From positions 1 to 64,000 of the forward strand of contig VSNG01000023.1 of assembly GCA_009774175.1 (NCBI GenBank): a DNA stretch of 64,000 nucleotides, in the 5' to 3' direction. This DNA comes from Lachnospiraceae bacterium (GTDB lineage Bacteria > Bacillota > Clostridia > Lachnospirales > Lachnospiraceae). The first letter of the stretch is position 1, and each line of letters begins with the position of its first letter. Positions 18,036 to 25,827 of this stretch are shown here, piece after piece. Below the pieces are notes generated by a model that was not told the origin of the DNA, did not search any database, and saw only the letters and a list, made by a program, of their open reading frames with translations. Both the position numbers and the translations under genes were made by a program.

Positions 18036-19097
18036 TTACTCCGCCAGTTTATGGAAAATAATGCAGTTTGGCTGCTCCACCTGAATCTCCCTGCCATTCA
18101 TCACCAGAAGCCCGTTCTTTAAATCCACGTTAAAGAAGGTCATCGTATCCGACTCATGATTCAAGGAAACCAGATGCCGGTTATCCGGGAAAAGCGTCGC
18201 ATCCTTGGGATAATCCCCGCTGATCGGCAGACACAGCAGCTTTTCAAGCATTCCCGTTTTCTGATCAATCTTATAGACCACAGCGCTGTTATCTCCGGCG
18301 TTGGAGCTTGTCAGATATTTAAAATCATCCGAAATATTCAGGGCGCTGGCCGCTGAACCTCCCGCATGGTAGTCATTCAGCGTGGATATCGTCTGAATCT
18401 TCTCAAACTCAGGGTTCCCGTGAATCTCCTCGTAGGTATAGACGTCAATATAGTTTTTTAACTCATGCACAATATACAGTATCCTGCCGTCTTTTGAAAA
18501 TTTCAAATGGCGGGGCGCTGATTCCTGTTCGCTCCTGATCATATCAATGGGCTTCAATTTCCCATTCGCATGATCGACCCGGTATACGTTGACATGGTCA
18601 AGGCCCAGATCCGCTGCGCACAGGTAATGATTGTCTCTGGTCATTTTCACACAGTTCACGTGAGGTCTGAAATTCCGTTCCGCAATACTGCCGAGTCCCT
18701 TGTGATAAACCTCGTCTGTAATCTCTCCGATACCGCCGTCCTCCCGCAAACGCAGCACCGTGATCTTTCCGTCATGATACCCGCCCACAAAAAGCAGTTT
18801 ATCCTCATAGTCGGTTGACAGATAACAGCCTCTCATACCGTTGATGGAGCCCTCATTTATAACCTCCAGATCTCCGCCGGGCAGTATCTTGTATGCTTCC
18901 ACGCCAAAATCCGTGATGGAATAGAGATATTTTTCGTTATGGGAGATCGTTATATAGGAGGAGTTCGTAATCTCCACCTGATTTTTCTCAGACAGCCTGC
19001 CGTTTTTCATATCCACATCGTAAATCTTAATGCCGTAATTATCTTCTTTTGCCATCGTGTAGGTGGACACATACGCCACATATTTATCCTGACTCAT
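18036..19097 (-). CDS. Lactonase-family seven-bladed beta-propeller protein
   Basis: A YkgB/6-phosphogluconolactonase-like beta-propeller of 353 residues. Repeated blade patterns of the type 'HxxxxPDxxxLxxxxxG' are visible (RFRPH-like FRPHVNCVKMTRDNHYLCAADLGLDHV, APRHLKFSKDGRILYIVHE, YPKDATLFPDNRHLVSLNHES). It is cytoplasmic with no signal peptide. Family members hydrolyse 6-phosphogluconolactone or other lactones, but function here is by family only. It has its own promoter in the divergent region. Confidence 0.8.
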   Translation of the reverse strand: MSQDKYVAYVSTYTMAKEDNYGIKIYDVDMKNGRLSEKNQVEITNSSYITISHNEKYLYSITDFGVEAYKILPGGDLEVINEGSINGMRGCYLSTDYEDKLLFVGGYHDGKITVLRLREDGGIGEITDEVYHKGLGSIAERNFRPHVNCVKMTRDNHYLCAADLGLDHVNVYRVDHANGKLKPIDMIRSEQESAPRHLKFSKDGRILYIVHELKNYIDVYTYEEIHGNPEFEKIQTISTLNDYHAGGSAASALNISDDFKYLTSSNAGDNSAVVYKIDQKTGMLEKLLCLPISGDYPKDATLFPDNRHLVSLNHESDTMTFFNVDLKNGLLVMNGREIQVEQPNCIIFHKLAE

Positions 19098-19157
19098 CCT
19101 GCTCCTCCATGTCCCGGCACGCCATTTTCCACATCCAAAGCCCGTGCCCTTGGCAAA

Positions 19158-19186
19158 ATTTTACCATAAATTCCGAAAGTTGTTAA
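19158..19186 (-). promoter_or_regulatory. Promoter of the lactonase-family gene
   Basis: Minus-strand -35 TTAACA (19181-19186), 17-bp spacer, -10 TAAAAT (19158-19163) with an extended TGG just before the -10. Confidence 0.6.
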
Positions 19187-19246
19187 TCCTTTTCTTCGTA
19201 TTCTTCTCTTTTTATAAAAACATTTTTTGTTTTTTCCTGTTTTCCA

Positions 19247-19274
19247 TTGACATACACTGTCTATCCTGTATAAT
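19247..19274 (+). promoter_or_regulatory. Promoter of the cupin regulator-potABCD operon
   Basis: Perfect -35 TTGACA (19247-19252) and perfect -10 TATAAT (19269-19274) with a 16-bp spacer. Confidence 0.8.
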
Positions 19275-19288
19275 GGGATTCAACGCAT

Positions 19289-19315
19289 GTTTAGTTTTAG
19301 TAAACTTCTAGTTTA
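19289..19315 (+). promoter_or_regulatory. Palindromic operator candidate before the cupin regulator gene
   Basis: A perfect inverted repeat TAAACT-TCT-AGTTTA (19301-19315) overlaps a second one, GTTTA-N7-TAAAC (19289-19305). Both lie just downstream of the predicted transcription start near 19281, a position suited to repression. Autoregulation by the adjacent XRE-cupin protein is inferred. Confidence 0.5.
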
Positions 19316-19348
19316 TTTTTACTGATCTTCTGCGGGATAGGAGACCCC

Positions 19349-19909
19349 ATGGACAACACTGCCGCCCGGATGGATCTGGGCAATAAACTCAAGGAACTGC
19401 GCAATAAAAAAGGCCTGACACAGGAGGAACTTGCTGACCGCTGCGAACTGTCAAAGGGTTTTATCAGTCAGCTGGAAAATGACCTGACCTCCCCTTCCAT
19501 CGCTACATTGATGGATATTTTACAATGTCTCGGCACCAGTCTGCAAGAGTTTTTCCGTGATGCGGGCGATGAACAGATCGTCTTCGGAAGGGATGATTTC
19601 TTTGAAAAAACAGACGCTGAACTTCACAACAAGGTCGAATGGATCATTCCAAACGCGCAGAAAAACAAAATGGAACCCATCCGTGTCACTCTGGAAAAGG
19701 ACGGTTCCACTTATCCCGACCAGCCCCACGAAGGTGAAGAATTTGGCTATGTACTCTCCGGCTCCGTTACCATTATCATCGGCAACCGCACGGTCAGAGC
19801 TTCCAAAGGGGACGCCTTCTATTTCACGCCGGACTCGGAACACTATATTCGGGCAAACGGAAAAAGCGGCGCTGTATTTTTATGGGTCAGCACCCCGCCC
19901 AACTTTTAG
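19349..19909 (+). CDS. XRE-family regulator with cupin sensor domain
   Basis: N-terminal XRE helix-turn-helix (residues ~10-65, LTQEELADRCELSKGFISQLEND) and C-terminal cupin barrel (EEFGYVLSGSVTIIIG, then SKGDAFYFTPDSEHYI). This PuuR-like architecture commonly controls polyamine genes and senses a small ligand in the cupin pocket. It is the first gene of an operon with potABCD, 63 bp before potA, so regulation of polyamine uptake is likely. A strong promoter and palindromic operator precede it. Confidence 0.88.
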   Translation: MDNTAARMDLGNKLKELRNKKGLTQEELADRCELSKGFISQLENDLTSPSIATLMDILQCLGTSLQEFFRDAGDEQIVFGRDDFFEKTDAELHNKVEWIIPNAQKNKMEPIRVTLEKDGSTYPDQPHEGEEFGYVLSGSVTIIIGNRTVRASKGDAFYFTPDSEHYIRANGKSGAVFLWVSTPPNF

Positions 19910-19972
19910 CTAATCGTCGCCAGCAAGCGATGATTCAGAGAATATTATGTAATCATTGGAGGGCTTATTCTC

Positions 19973-21046
19973 GTGAACAAAGAACTGATTCAACTGATTG
20001 ATATTTCCAAATCCTTTGACGGGCAGATGGTTCTGGATGAACTAAATTTAAGTATACATGAAAATGAATTTGTCACGCTTTTAGGCCCAAGCGGCTGCGG
20101 CAAAACCACCACTCTTCGTATTCTCGGCGGTTTTGCAGGCCCGGACAACGGACGCGTGGTTTTTGACGGGCAGGACATTACCCACGTTCCGCCCAATAAA
20201 AGACAGCTGAACACCGTCTTTCAAAAATATGCGCTTTTTACACATATGACCATTGCCGAAAACATTGCGTTCGGCCTGAAAATAAAAAAGAAGCCCAAAA
20301 GCTACATAGATGACAAAATCCGTTACGCGCTAAAGCTGGTAAATCTGGACGGCTATGAAAACCGTATGCCCGACTCCTTAAGCGGCGGACAGCAGCAGCG
20401 TGTCGCCATTGCCCGCGCCATTGTAAACGAACCAAAAGTTCTCCTTCTGGACGAGCCTCTGGGCGCTCTTGACCTGAAACTCCGTCAGGAAATGCAGTAC
20501 GAGCTGATCCGCATGAAAAATGAACTTGGCATCACTTTCGTCTACGTTACCCACGATCAGGAGGAGGCTCTCACCATGTCCGATACCATCGTGGTCATGA
20601 ACCAGGGCTATATCCAGCAGATCGGTTCGCCGGAATCCATCTACAATGAGCCGGAAAACGCATTTGTAGCGGATTTTATCGGAGACAGCAACATCATACC
20701 CGCCACCATGATTGAGGATAGGCTTGTCAGCATTCTCGGCACACGCTTTGCCTGTGTGGACACGGGTTTCGGTCACAACCGCCCCGTGGACGTGGTGATC
20801 CGGCCGGAGGATGTCATTCTGGTAGATCCATCGGAGGGCATTATTCAGGGTGTTGTGACCCATTTGATCTTTAAAGGCGTACACTACGAAATGGAAGTGC
20901 AGGCCTGCGGTTTCGAATGGCTGGTACAATCCACCACGCTCTTTCCTGTCGGCAAGGAAGTGGGCATACAGGTAGATCCCTTCAATATCCAGATCATGAA
21001 CAAACCAGAATCAGAAGACGAGGAGGCGGTAACTCTTGACATCTAA
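19973..21046 (+). CDS. potA: Spermidine/putrescine ABC transporter ATPase
   Basis: Energises polyamine import. Walker A GPSGCGKTT near residue 37, Q-loop FQKYALFTHM, signature LSGGQQQRVAIARAI, Walker B VLLLDEPLGALD, switch THDQEEA, followed by a TOBE-type C-terminal regulatory domain. It starts at GTG with GGAGGG upstream. It overlaps potB by 11 bp. Confidence 0.95.
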   Translation: MNKELIQLIDISKSFDGQMVLDELNLSIHENEFVTLLGPSGCGKTTTLRILGGFAGPDNGRVVFDGQDITHVPPNKRQLNTVFQKYALFTHMTIAENIAFGLKIKKKPKSYIDDKIRYALKLVNLDGYENRMPDSLSGGQQQRVAIARAIVNEPKVLLLDEPLGALDLKLRQEMQYELIRMKNELGITFVYVTHDQEEALTMSDTIVVMNQGYIQQIGSPESIYNEPENAFVADFIGDSNIIPATMIEDRLVSILGTRFACVDTGFGHNRPVDVVIRPEDVILVDPSEGIIQGVVTHLIFKGVHYEMEVQACGFEWLVQSTTLFPVGKEVGIQVDPFNIQIMNKPESEDEEAVTLDI

Positions 21047-21854
21047 AAATAAATGGCTGTCGGCGCCCTATCTGTTCTGGTCCGCCGTATTTATCATCAT
21101 TCCGCTTGGCATGGTTTTATATTACGGCCTGACCGACAGGACGGGAGCCTTCACAATTGACAATATCATGGCGATCACCTCCGCCGGGCACGCAAAATCG
21201 CTGCGCCTCGCTCTTCTGCTCTCGTTTATAAGCACCATCGTCTGCTTCCTGCTTGCTTACCCGCTGGCGATGATTCTTGCAAATATGAAGGTAAAACGCC
21301 ATAACTTCATCATATTAATCTTTATCCTGCCCATGTGGATGAATTTCCTTCTTCGCACGCTGGCATGGCAGACCCTGCTTGAGAAGAACGGTGTGATAAA
21401 CCATATCCTTTCTTTTCTTCATCTGCCCGCCTTAAAGATTATCAATACACCGGCGGCAATTATTCTCGGCATGGTATACAATTTTCTGCCGTTTATGGTA
21501 CTGCCTTTATATAATGCTCTGGCGAAGATTGACACAAACGTAATAAATGCCGCCCGTGATTTGGGGGCCAGTCATTTTTATACCTTTATCCGCATTATCC
21601 TGCCGCTGTCCGTTCCCGGTATTATCAGCGGCATTACCATGGTATTTATCCCGGCTCTCACCACCTTCGTGATCAGCTCCCTTCTGGGAGGCGGCAAACT
21701 GCTTCTGATCGGTGATGTGATTGAGCAGGAATTTACAAGAACCTCCAACTGGCATCTTGGCAGCGGCCTTTCCATGGTCCTGATGATATTTATTCTGATT
21801 AACATGGTTTTATCCGCAATCTTCGATAAGGAAGGGGAGGGCTCCATGCTATGA
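21036..21854 (+). CDS. potB: Spermidine/putrescine ABC transporter permease
   Basis: Six-helix permease with the EAA-like cytoplasmic loop (NAARDLGASHFYTFIRIILPLS). The start is TTG with AGGAGG 9 nt upstream, inside the end of potA. The stop overlaps the potC start. Gene order potA-B-C-D supports the assignment. Confidence 0.93.
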   Translation: MTSKNKWLSAPYLFWSAVFIIIPLGMVLYYGLTDRTGAFTIDNIMAITSAGHAKSLRLALLLSFISTIVCFLLAYPLAMILANMKVKRHNFIILIFILPMWMNFLLRTLAWQTLLEKNGVINHILSFLHLPALKIINTPAAIILGMVYNFLPFMVLPLYNALAKIDTNVINAARDLGASHFYTFIRIILPLSVPGIISGITMVFIPALTTFVISSLLGGGKLLLIGDVIEQEFTRTSNWHLGSGLSMVLMIFILINMVLSAIFDKEGEGSML

Positions 21855-22648
21855 GATCTGTCATGAAAAAAATATACATAGCGCTGATTATTCTTTTTCT
21901 GTATGCGCCCATAGGCACCCTGATTGTGCTGTCCTTTAACGCCAGCAAAACCCGGGCAAAATGGGGCGGTTTTACCTTTAACTGGTATGTTTCCCTGTTC
22001 CAGAATGAAGAAATTCTGCGGGCCCTTTTCAATACCCTGTTCATCGCGTTCGTGTCCTCTCTCACGGCCACTGTGATCGGCACCGTGGCCTGTATCGCCA
22101 TGACCGCCATGAAACGCAGGACAAAAGCTATCCTTATGGGAATCACCAACATTCCCATGTTAAATGCGGATATTGTAACCGGTATTTCCCTGATGCTGCT
22201 TTACATCAGTCTGGGAATCCGCTTCGGTATGGGAACCATACTGCTTTCCCATATTACCTTTAATATTCCCTACGTCATTTTAAGCGTGATGCCCCGTGTC
22301 AGACAGTTAAACGTAAGCACCTACGAAGCCGCTCTGGATCTGGGCGCTTCCAACTTAAACGCTTTTTTTAAAGTGGTATTTCCGGATTTGCTGCCCGGCA
22401 TCCTGTCCGGCTTCCTCATGGCTTTCACCATGTCCCTGGACGATTTCATTATTACACACTTTACCAAAGGCGTTGGCGTGGATACTCTTTCCACTAAAAT
22501 ATATACGGAAATCAAAAAGGGAATCAAGCCCGAAATGTACGCCCTTTCCGCTCTCATTTTTATAACGGTGCTGACACTGCTTATTCTGATTAATCTGTCT
22601 CCGGCAGATAAAAATAAAGCGGATAAGAACAAAGCAAAAGCGGAATAA
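21851..22648 (+). CDS. potC: Spermidine/putrescine ABC transporter permease
   Basis: Second permease, six helices, with loop EAALDLGASNLNAFFKVVFPDLLPG. It overlaps potB by 4 bp and ends in a Lys-rich tail (ADKNKADKNKAKAE). Partner of PotB in the membrane channel. Confidence 0.93.
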   Translation: MRSVMKKIYIALIILFLYAPIGTLIVLSFNASKTRAKWGGFTFNWYVSLFQNEEILRALFNTLFIAFVSSLTATVIGTVACIAMTAMKRRTKAILMGITNIPMLNADIVTGISLMLLYISLGIRFGMGTILLSHITFNIPYVILSVMPRVRQLNVSTYEAALDLGASNLNAFFKVVFPDLLPGILSGFLMAFTMSLDDFIITHFTKGVGVDTLSTKIYTEIKKGIKPEMYALSALIFITVLTLLILINLSPADKNKADKNKAKAE

Positions 22649-22667
22649 ATTCCGAAAAGAGGAAGAC

Positions 22668-23747
22668 ATGAAAAAATACAGACTCCATCATATAAAACAA
22701 ATTTCAGTTACATTGGCCCTGCTTTTGTCAGTCATATTATGCGGCTGCAGCTCCGCCGGCAAGGGCGTAAACGGACAGGTCATCGTCTATAACTGGGGCG
22801 AGTATATTGATCCCGAAACCATCCGCATGTTCGAGGAAGAAAGCGGTATAAAGGTTATTTATGACGAATTTGAAACAAACGAAAGCATGTATCCCAAAGT
22901 GGAATCCGGCGCTGTCGCTTACGATATCGCCTGTCCTTCCGACTACATGATCAGCCGTATGATTCAAAACGGAATGCTCTCCGAACTGGATTATGCCAAA
23001 ATGCCCAATGCAAGGAAAAACATTGGCGCACAGTACTTCGAGCAGTCCAGAGGCTTCGACCCTGATAATAAATATGCCATTCCCTACTGCTGGGGAACCG
23101 TAGGCATTCTTTATAACAAAACCATGGTAGAGGAACCCATCACCCGCTGGGAACAGCTCTGGGATGAAAAATATGCAGACAATATCCTGATGCAGGATTC
23201 CGTCCGCGACGCTTTTATGGTGTCCGAAAAAATATGCGGTTTTTCCATGAACACCCTCGACCCCGAAGAACTGGAAACGGCAAAAAATCTGCTCATTGAA
23301 CAGAAACCACTGATTCAGGCCTACGTTGTAGATCAGGTTCGTGATAAAATGATTGGTGAAGAAGCCGCCATCGGCGTAATTTATTCCGGAGAGGCTATTT
23401 ATACCCAAAGAGAAAATCCGAATCTGGTGTATGTGATTCCCGAAGAAGGAACCAATGTATGGATAGATGCCTGGGTGATCCTGAAAAATGCCCCAAACAA
23501 AGAAAATGCGGAAAAGTTCATAGATTTTATGTGCCGCGAAGATATCGCTCTCATGAACTTTGATTATATAACCTATTCCACGCCGAATGAGGCCGCAAGA
23601 AACCTGATTGAAGACGAGGACATCAGAAATTCCGAAATCGCCTTTCCCGATCTGTCCCGTTATGACAATCTGGAAACCTATGTGTATCTTGGCGAAGAGG
23701 GGGATTCCCTTTACAATGAACTGTGGAAAGAAGTGAAGGCGTACTGA
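22668..23747 (+). CDS. potD: Spermidine/putrescine-binding lipoprotein
   Basis: Extracellular polyamine-binding protein. The signal peptide ends in lipobox ILCGC (Cys near residue 26). The mature protein starts with VIVYNWGEYIDPETI, a near-universal PotD/PotF segment, and carries later acidic and aromatic residues of the ligand cleft (e.g. IPYCWGTVGILYN and GEAIYTQ). The terminator hairpin overlaps its stop codon. Confidence 0.95.
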   Translation: MKKYRLHHIKQISVTLALLLSVILCGCSSAGKGVNGQVIVYNWGEYIDPETIRMFEEESGIKVIYDEFETNESMYPKVESGAVAYDIACPSDYMISRMIQNGMLSELDYAKMPNARKNIGAQYFEQSRGFDPDNKYAIPYCWGTVGILYNKTMVEEPITRWEQLWDEKYADNILMQDSVRDAFMVSEKICGFSMNTLDPEELETAKNLLIEQKPLIQAYVVDQVRDKMIGEEAAIGVIYSGEAIYTQRENPNLVYVIPEEGTNVWIDAWVILKNAPNKENAEKFIDFMCREDIALMNFDYITYSTPNEAARNLIEDEDIRNSEIAFPDLSRYDNLETYVYLGEEGDSLYNELWKEVKAY

Positions 23748-23764
23748 CGTCTTCACTTCTTTCT
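23730..23764 (+). terminator. Intrinsic terminator of the pot operon
   Basis: A perfect 9-bp stem GAAGTGAAG / CTTCACTTC around a loop that includes the potD TGA, followed by TTTCT. The converging DUF4358 gene ends just beyond. Confidence 0.75.
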
Positions 23765-23787
23765 ACCATACCACTTCATACAGTAAA

Positions 23788-24279
23788 CTATAAATTCTGG
23801 AACGCCGTATTCATCGCATAAGCCTCATTTTTACCGCTCATGATAAAGAAAATCACATTTCCCCGACTTTCAATTAATGTTGTTTCGGCGCTGACACAGA
23901 CCCATTTGTCCGGGTCGGCGTTGTCCTTTAAAAGCTGTTTGGCCGCCTCCACGTCCGCCTCGTCCACCCGCAGCAGGACACACTGGTACGCCATGGAAGA
24001 CATCTGCGGCATGGACACAACGCCCTCTGTATAGGTGATCTCATCCGTACCAAGAATATAGCTTTCCAGATCATCCGTAATTGCAATCGTCTCATACCCG
24101 TCAAGGCTCTCCCGAAATCCCGGATCAAGCTCCGCATTGGCATAAAGAGTCGTCATAATATCCGTCAAAGCCCCTTCCAGGTTATCGGAAGACTCCTTTT
24201 TATCACCGCAGGCGCATAAGCCAAGGCCCGCCAGTAAAATGAAAAGTCCTGTGAAAATTACTTTTTTCTTTTTCATCAT
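23788..24279 (-). CDS. DUF4358-type lipoprotein
   Basis: A 163-residue secreted lipoprotein. A lysine-rich signal peptide ends in lipobox GLCACG. The mature part matches the DUF4358 pattern found in Lachnospiraceae (DPGFRESLDGYE, EGVVSMPQMSSMAYQCVLLRV, VIFFIMSG). Function is unknown; it is likely surface-anchored. Confidence 0.75.
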   Translation of the reverse strand: MMKKKKVIFTGLFILLAGLGLCACGDKKESSDNLEGALTDIMTTLYANAELDPGFRESLDGYETIAITDDLESYILGTDEITYTEGVVSMPQMSSMAYQCVLLRVDEADVEAAKQLLKDNADPDKWVCVSAETTLIESRGNVIFFIMSGKNEAYAMNTAFQNL

Positions 24280-24312
24280 ATTTCTCCTGCTTTCCTCTTC
24301 TTTTTGCCACCC

Positions 24313-24906
24313 CTAACTTCCCTTTTTATCGGACAGAAGCGGCTTAATTGTCTTATAAATTTTACTGGATTTTTTATTATCCGCGCTGGGATATTTTTTC
24401 ATCAACGCATTCATAATACCCTGCTTTGTCTTATACTGTTGTATGGTTTTTAAAACTTCTTCTACCGTTACGTCATCATTTTCCCTGAGAATCTCCGACA
24501 GCATTTCCTGCAGCTTCTCTTTCATCTCCTGCATTTCATGATCATGGCTCCGCCCCATAATGTCTGCAATGAGCGTCACCGAGACCCCTCTGCTTTTCCA
24601 GTAACCGCTTAAAATTTCAAATCCCTTATCCTTGCTGACAATATAGTAATTGTCCGCCGACTTATTGGCAATCAGAAATCCAAGCTGCGTGGCAAGCTGG
24701 AAATCCAGCGCGTTTTTGCTGCCAACATCCACTTTGCAAAGCTCAATATCGGCCTTGGACTCCATGATCTTCTTATGCTGCTCAAAGGTGATGCTGTCCG
24801 CATTCTTGCTGTATAAAATGCACACCCTGTCTTCCTGTTCCAGCTTGTGGATGCCGTCCAGTCCATCCTTTTTCACATTTTCAAAATCAACCAGATAATA
24901 ATTCAT
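24313..24906 (-). CDS. PIN/NYN-type putative RNase
   Basis: Residues ~1-115 form a PIN-like fold. The first acidic motif is YYLVDFENV. A central KNALDFQLATQLGFL carries a further Asp, and IVSKDKGFEIL is the characteristic third motif. The C-terminal ~80 residues are helical and Lys/Glu-rich (QEMKEKLQEMLSEIL) and may bind RNA or partners. Typical of the family, it could cleave structured RNA; no antitoxin partner is adjacent, so a toxin role is not supported. Confidence 0.7.
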   Translation of the reverse strand: MNYYLVDFENVKKDGLDGIHKLEQEDRVCILYSKNADSITFEQHKKIMESKADIELCKVDVGSKNALDFQLATQLGFLIANKSADNYYIVSKDKGFEILSGYWKSRGVSVTLIADIMGRSHDHEMQEMKEKLQEMLSEILRENDDVTVEEVLKTIQQYKTKQGIMNALMKKYPSADNKKSSKIYKTIKPLLSDKKGS

Positions 24907-24954
24907 CTTTCCTCCATGTCAGCGCCATGCCTGCCCTGCATTTTCTCAATCCGC

Positions 24955-25812
24955 CTATGCTCTCGGTTCCCCCAGCTTATCCTTAAAAAAGGCTATGATT
25001 CTCTGCCAGAGTTCCTCCTGGAAAAAGGGCATATCGGCATGATCCGCTCCCTCCAGAACCAGAAGCTTTACATCCGCCCCGGCTTCTTCCAGCTTATCGT
25101 ACAGAGCCTCCCCCTGCGAAAACGGCACGGTATGATCGTTATCACCATGGATAATCAAAAATGGCGGCGCATCCTTTGTCACAAAGCTTACCGGACAGAT
25201 CTTAAGAGCTTCCTCCCTGTTTAGCATTACATTTTTACCAAGCAGCATCGACTCCATGGATGCCGCCGCCTCCACAGGGGAAGGGTACACAAACCCTGTC
25301 ACATCCGCCGGCGGATACCATGAACAGGCCGCCTGCACCTTACTGGAATACTCCATAAAAGCGCCCATATCAAACGCCTCATCCTCCGCCAGCGCCGCCA
25401 TAGCCGCCAGATAACCGCCCGCAGATTCTCCCATCACACCGATTCTTTCGGGATCAATATGATAACGTTCGCTCAGCGCTTTCAAATAGCGAATACCAGC
25501 TTTTACATCCGCCAGCTGAATCGGAAACGCTCCTTCATTGGTGGTACGATACTCCACACTGGCCACCACAAAGCCGCTTCTGGCAAGCTCCGCCAGATAC
25601 GCCAGATGTGCGGAACGGTCAAGCCGAATCCATGCGCCGCCGCAAATCCACACAACACAGGGATACTTTTTCGTTTTGTCCTCGGGATAAATGATATCCA
25701 TTTTCAGGTCTCTTCTGGTATGGTCAAACCATGCATCCACCTGTGCAAAGGTCACGCCAGCCACTACAGTATACTGCGGCGCCTCAACTTTTATTTTCAG
25801 ATTTTCTCTCAT
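24955..25812 (-). CDS. Alpha/beta hydrolase, carboxylesterase-like
   Basis: Serine hydrolase of the BD-FAE/esterase type. An oxyanion-type segment VVWICGGAWIRLD is followed by the nucleophile elbow GESAGG (Ser near residue 130), an acid in HGDNDHTVPF, and the catalytic His in LEGADHADM. Start at 25812 has AAGGAG 8 nt upstream. No signal peptide, so it is cytoplasmic. Substrate unknown; acetyl or feruloyl esters of sugars are possible. Confidence 0.85.
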   Translation of the reverse strand: MRENLKIKVEAPQYTVVAGVTFAQVDAWFDHTRRDLKMDIIYPEDKTKKYPCVVWICGGAWIRLDRSAHLAYLAELARSGFVVASVEYRTTNEGAFPIQLADVKAGIRYLKALSERYHIDPERIGVMGESAGGYLAAMAALAEDEAFDMGAFMEYSSKVQAACSWYPPADVTGFVYPSPVEAAASMESMLLGKNVMLNREEALKICPVSFVTKDAPPFLIIHGDNDHTVPFSQGEALYDKLEEAGADVKLLVLEGADHADMPFFQEELWQRIIAFFKDKLGEPRA

Positions 25813-25827
25813 AACATCCACTCCTTT

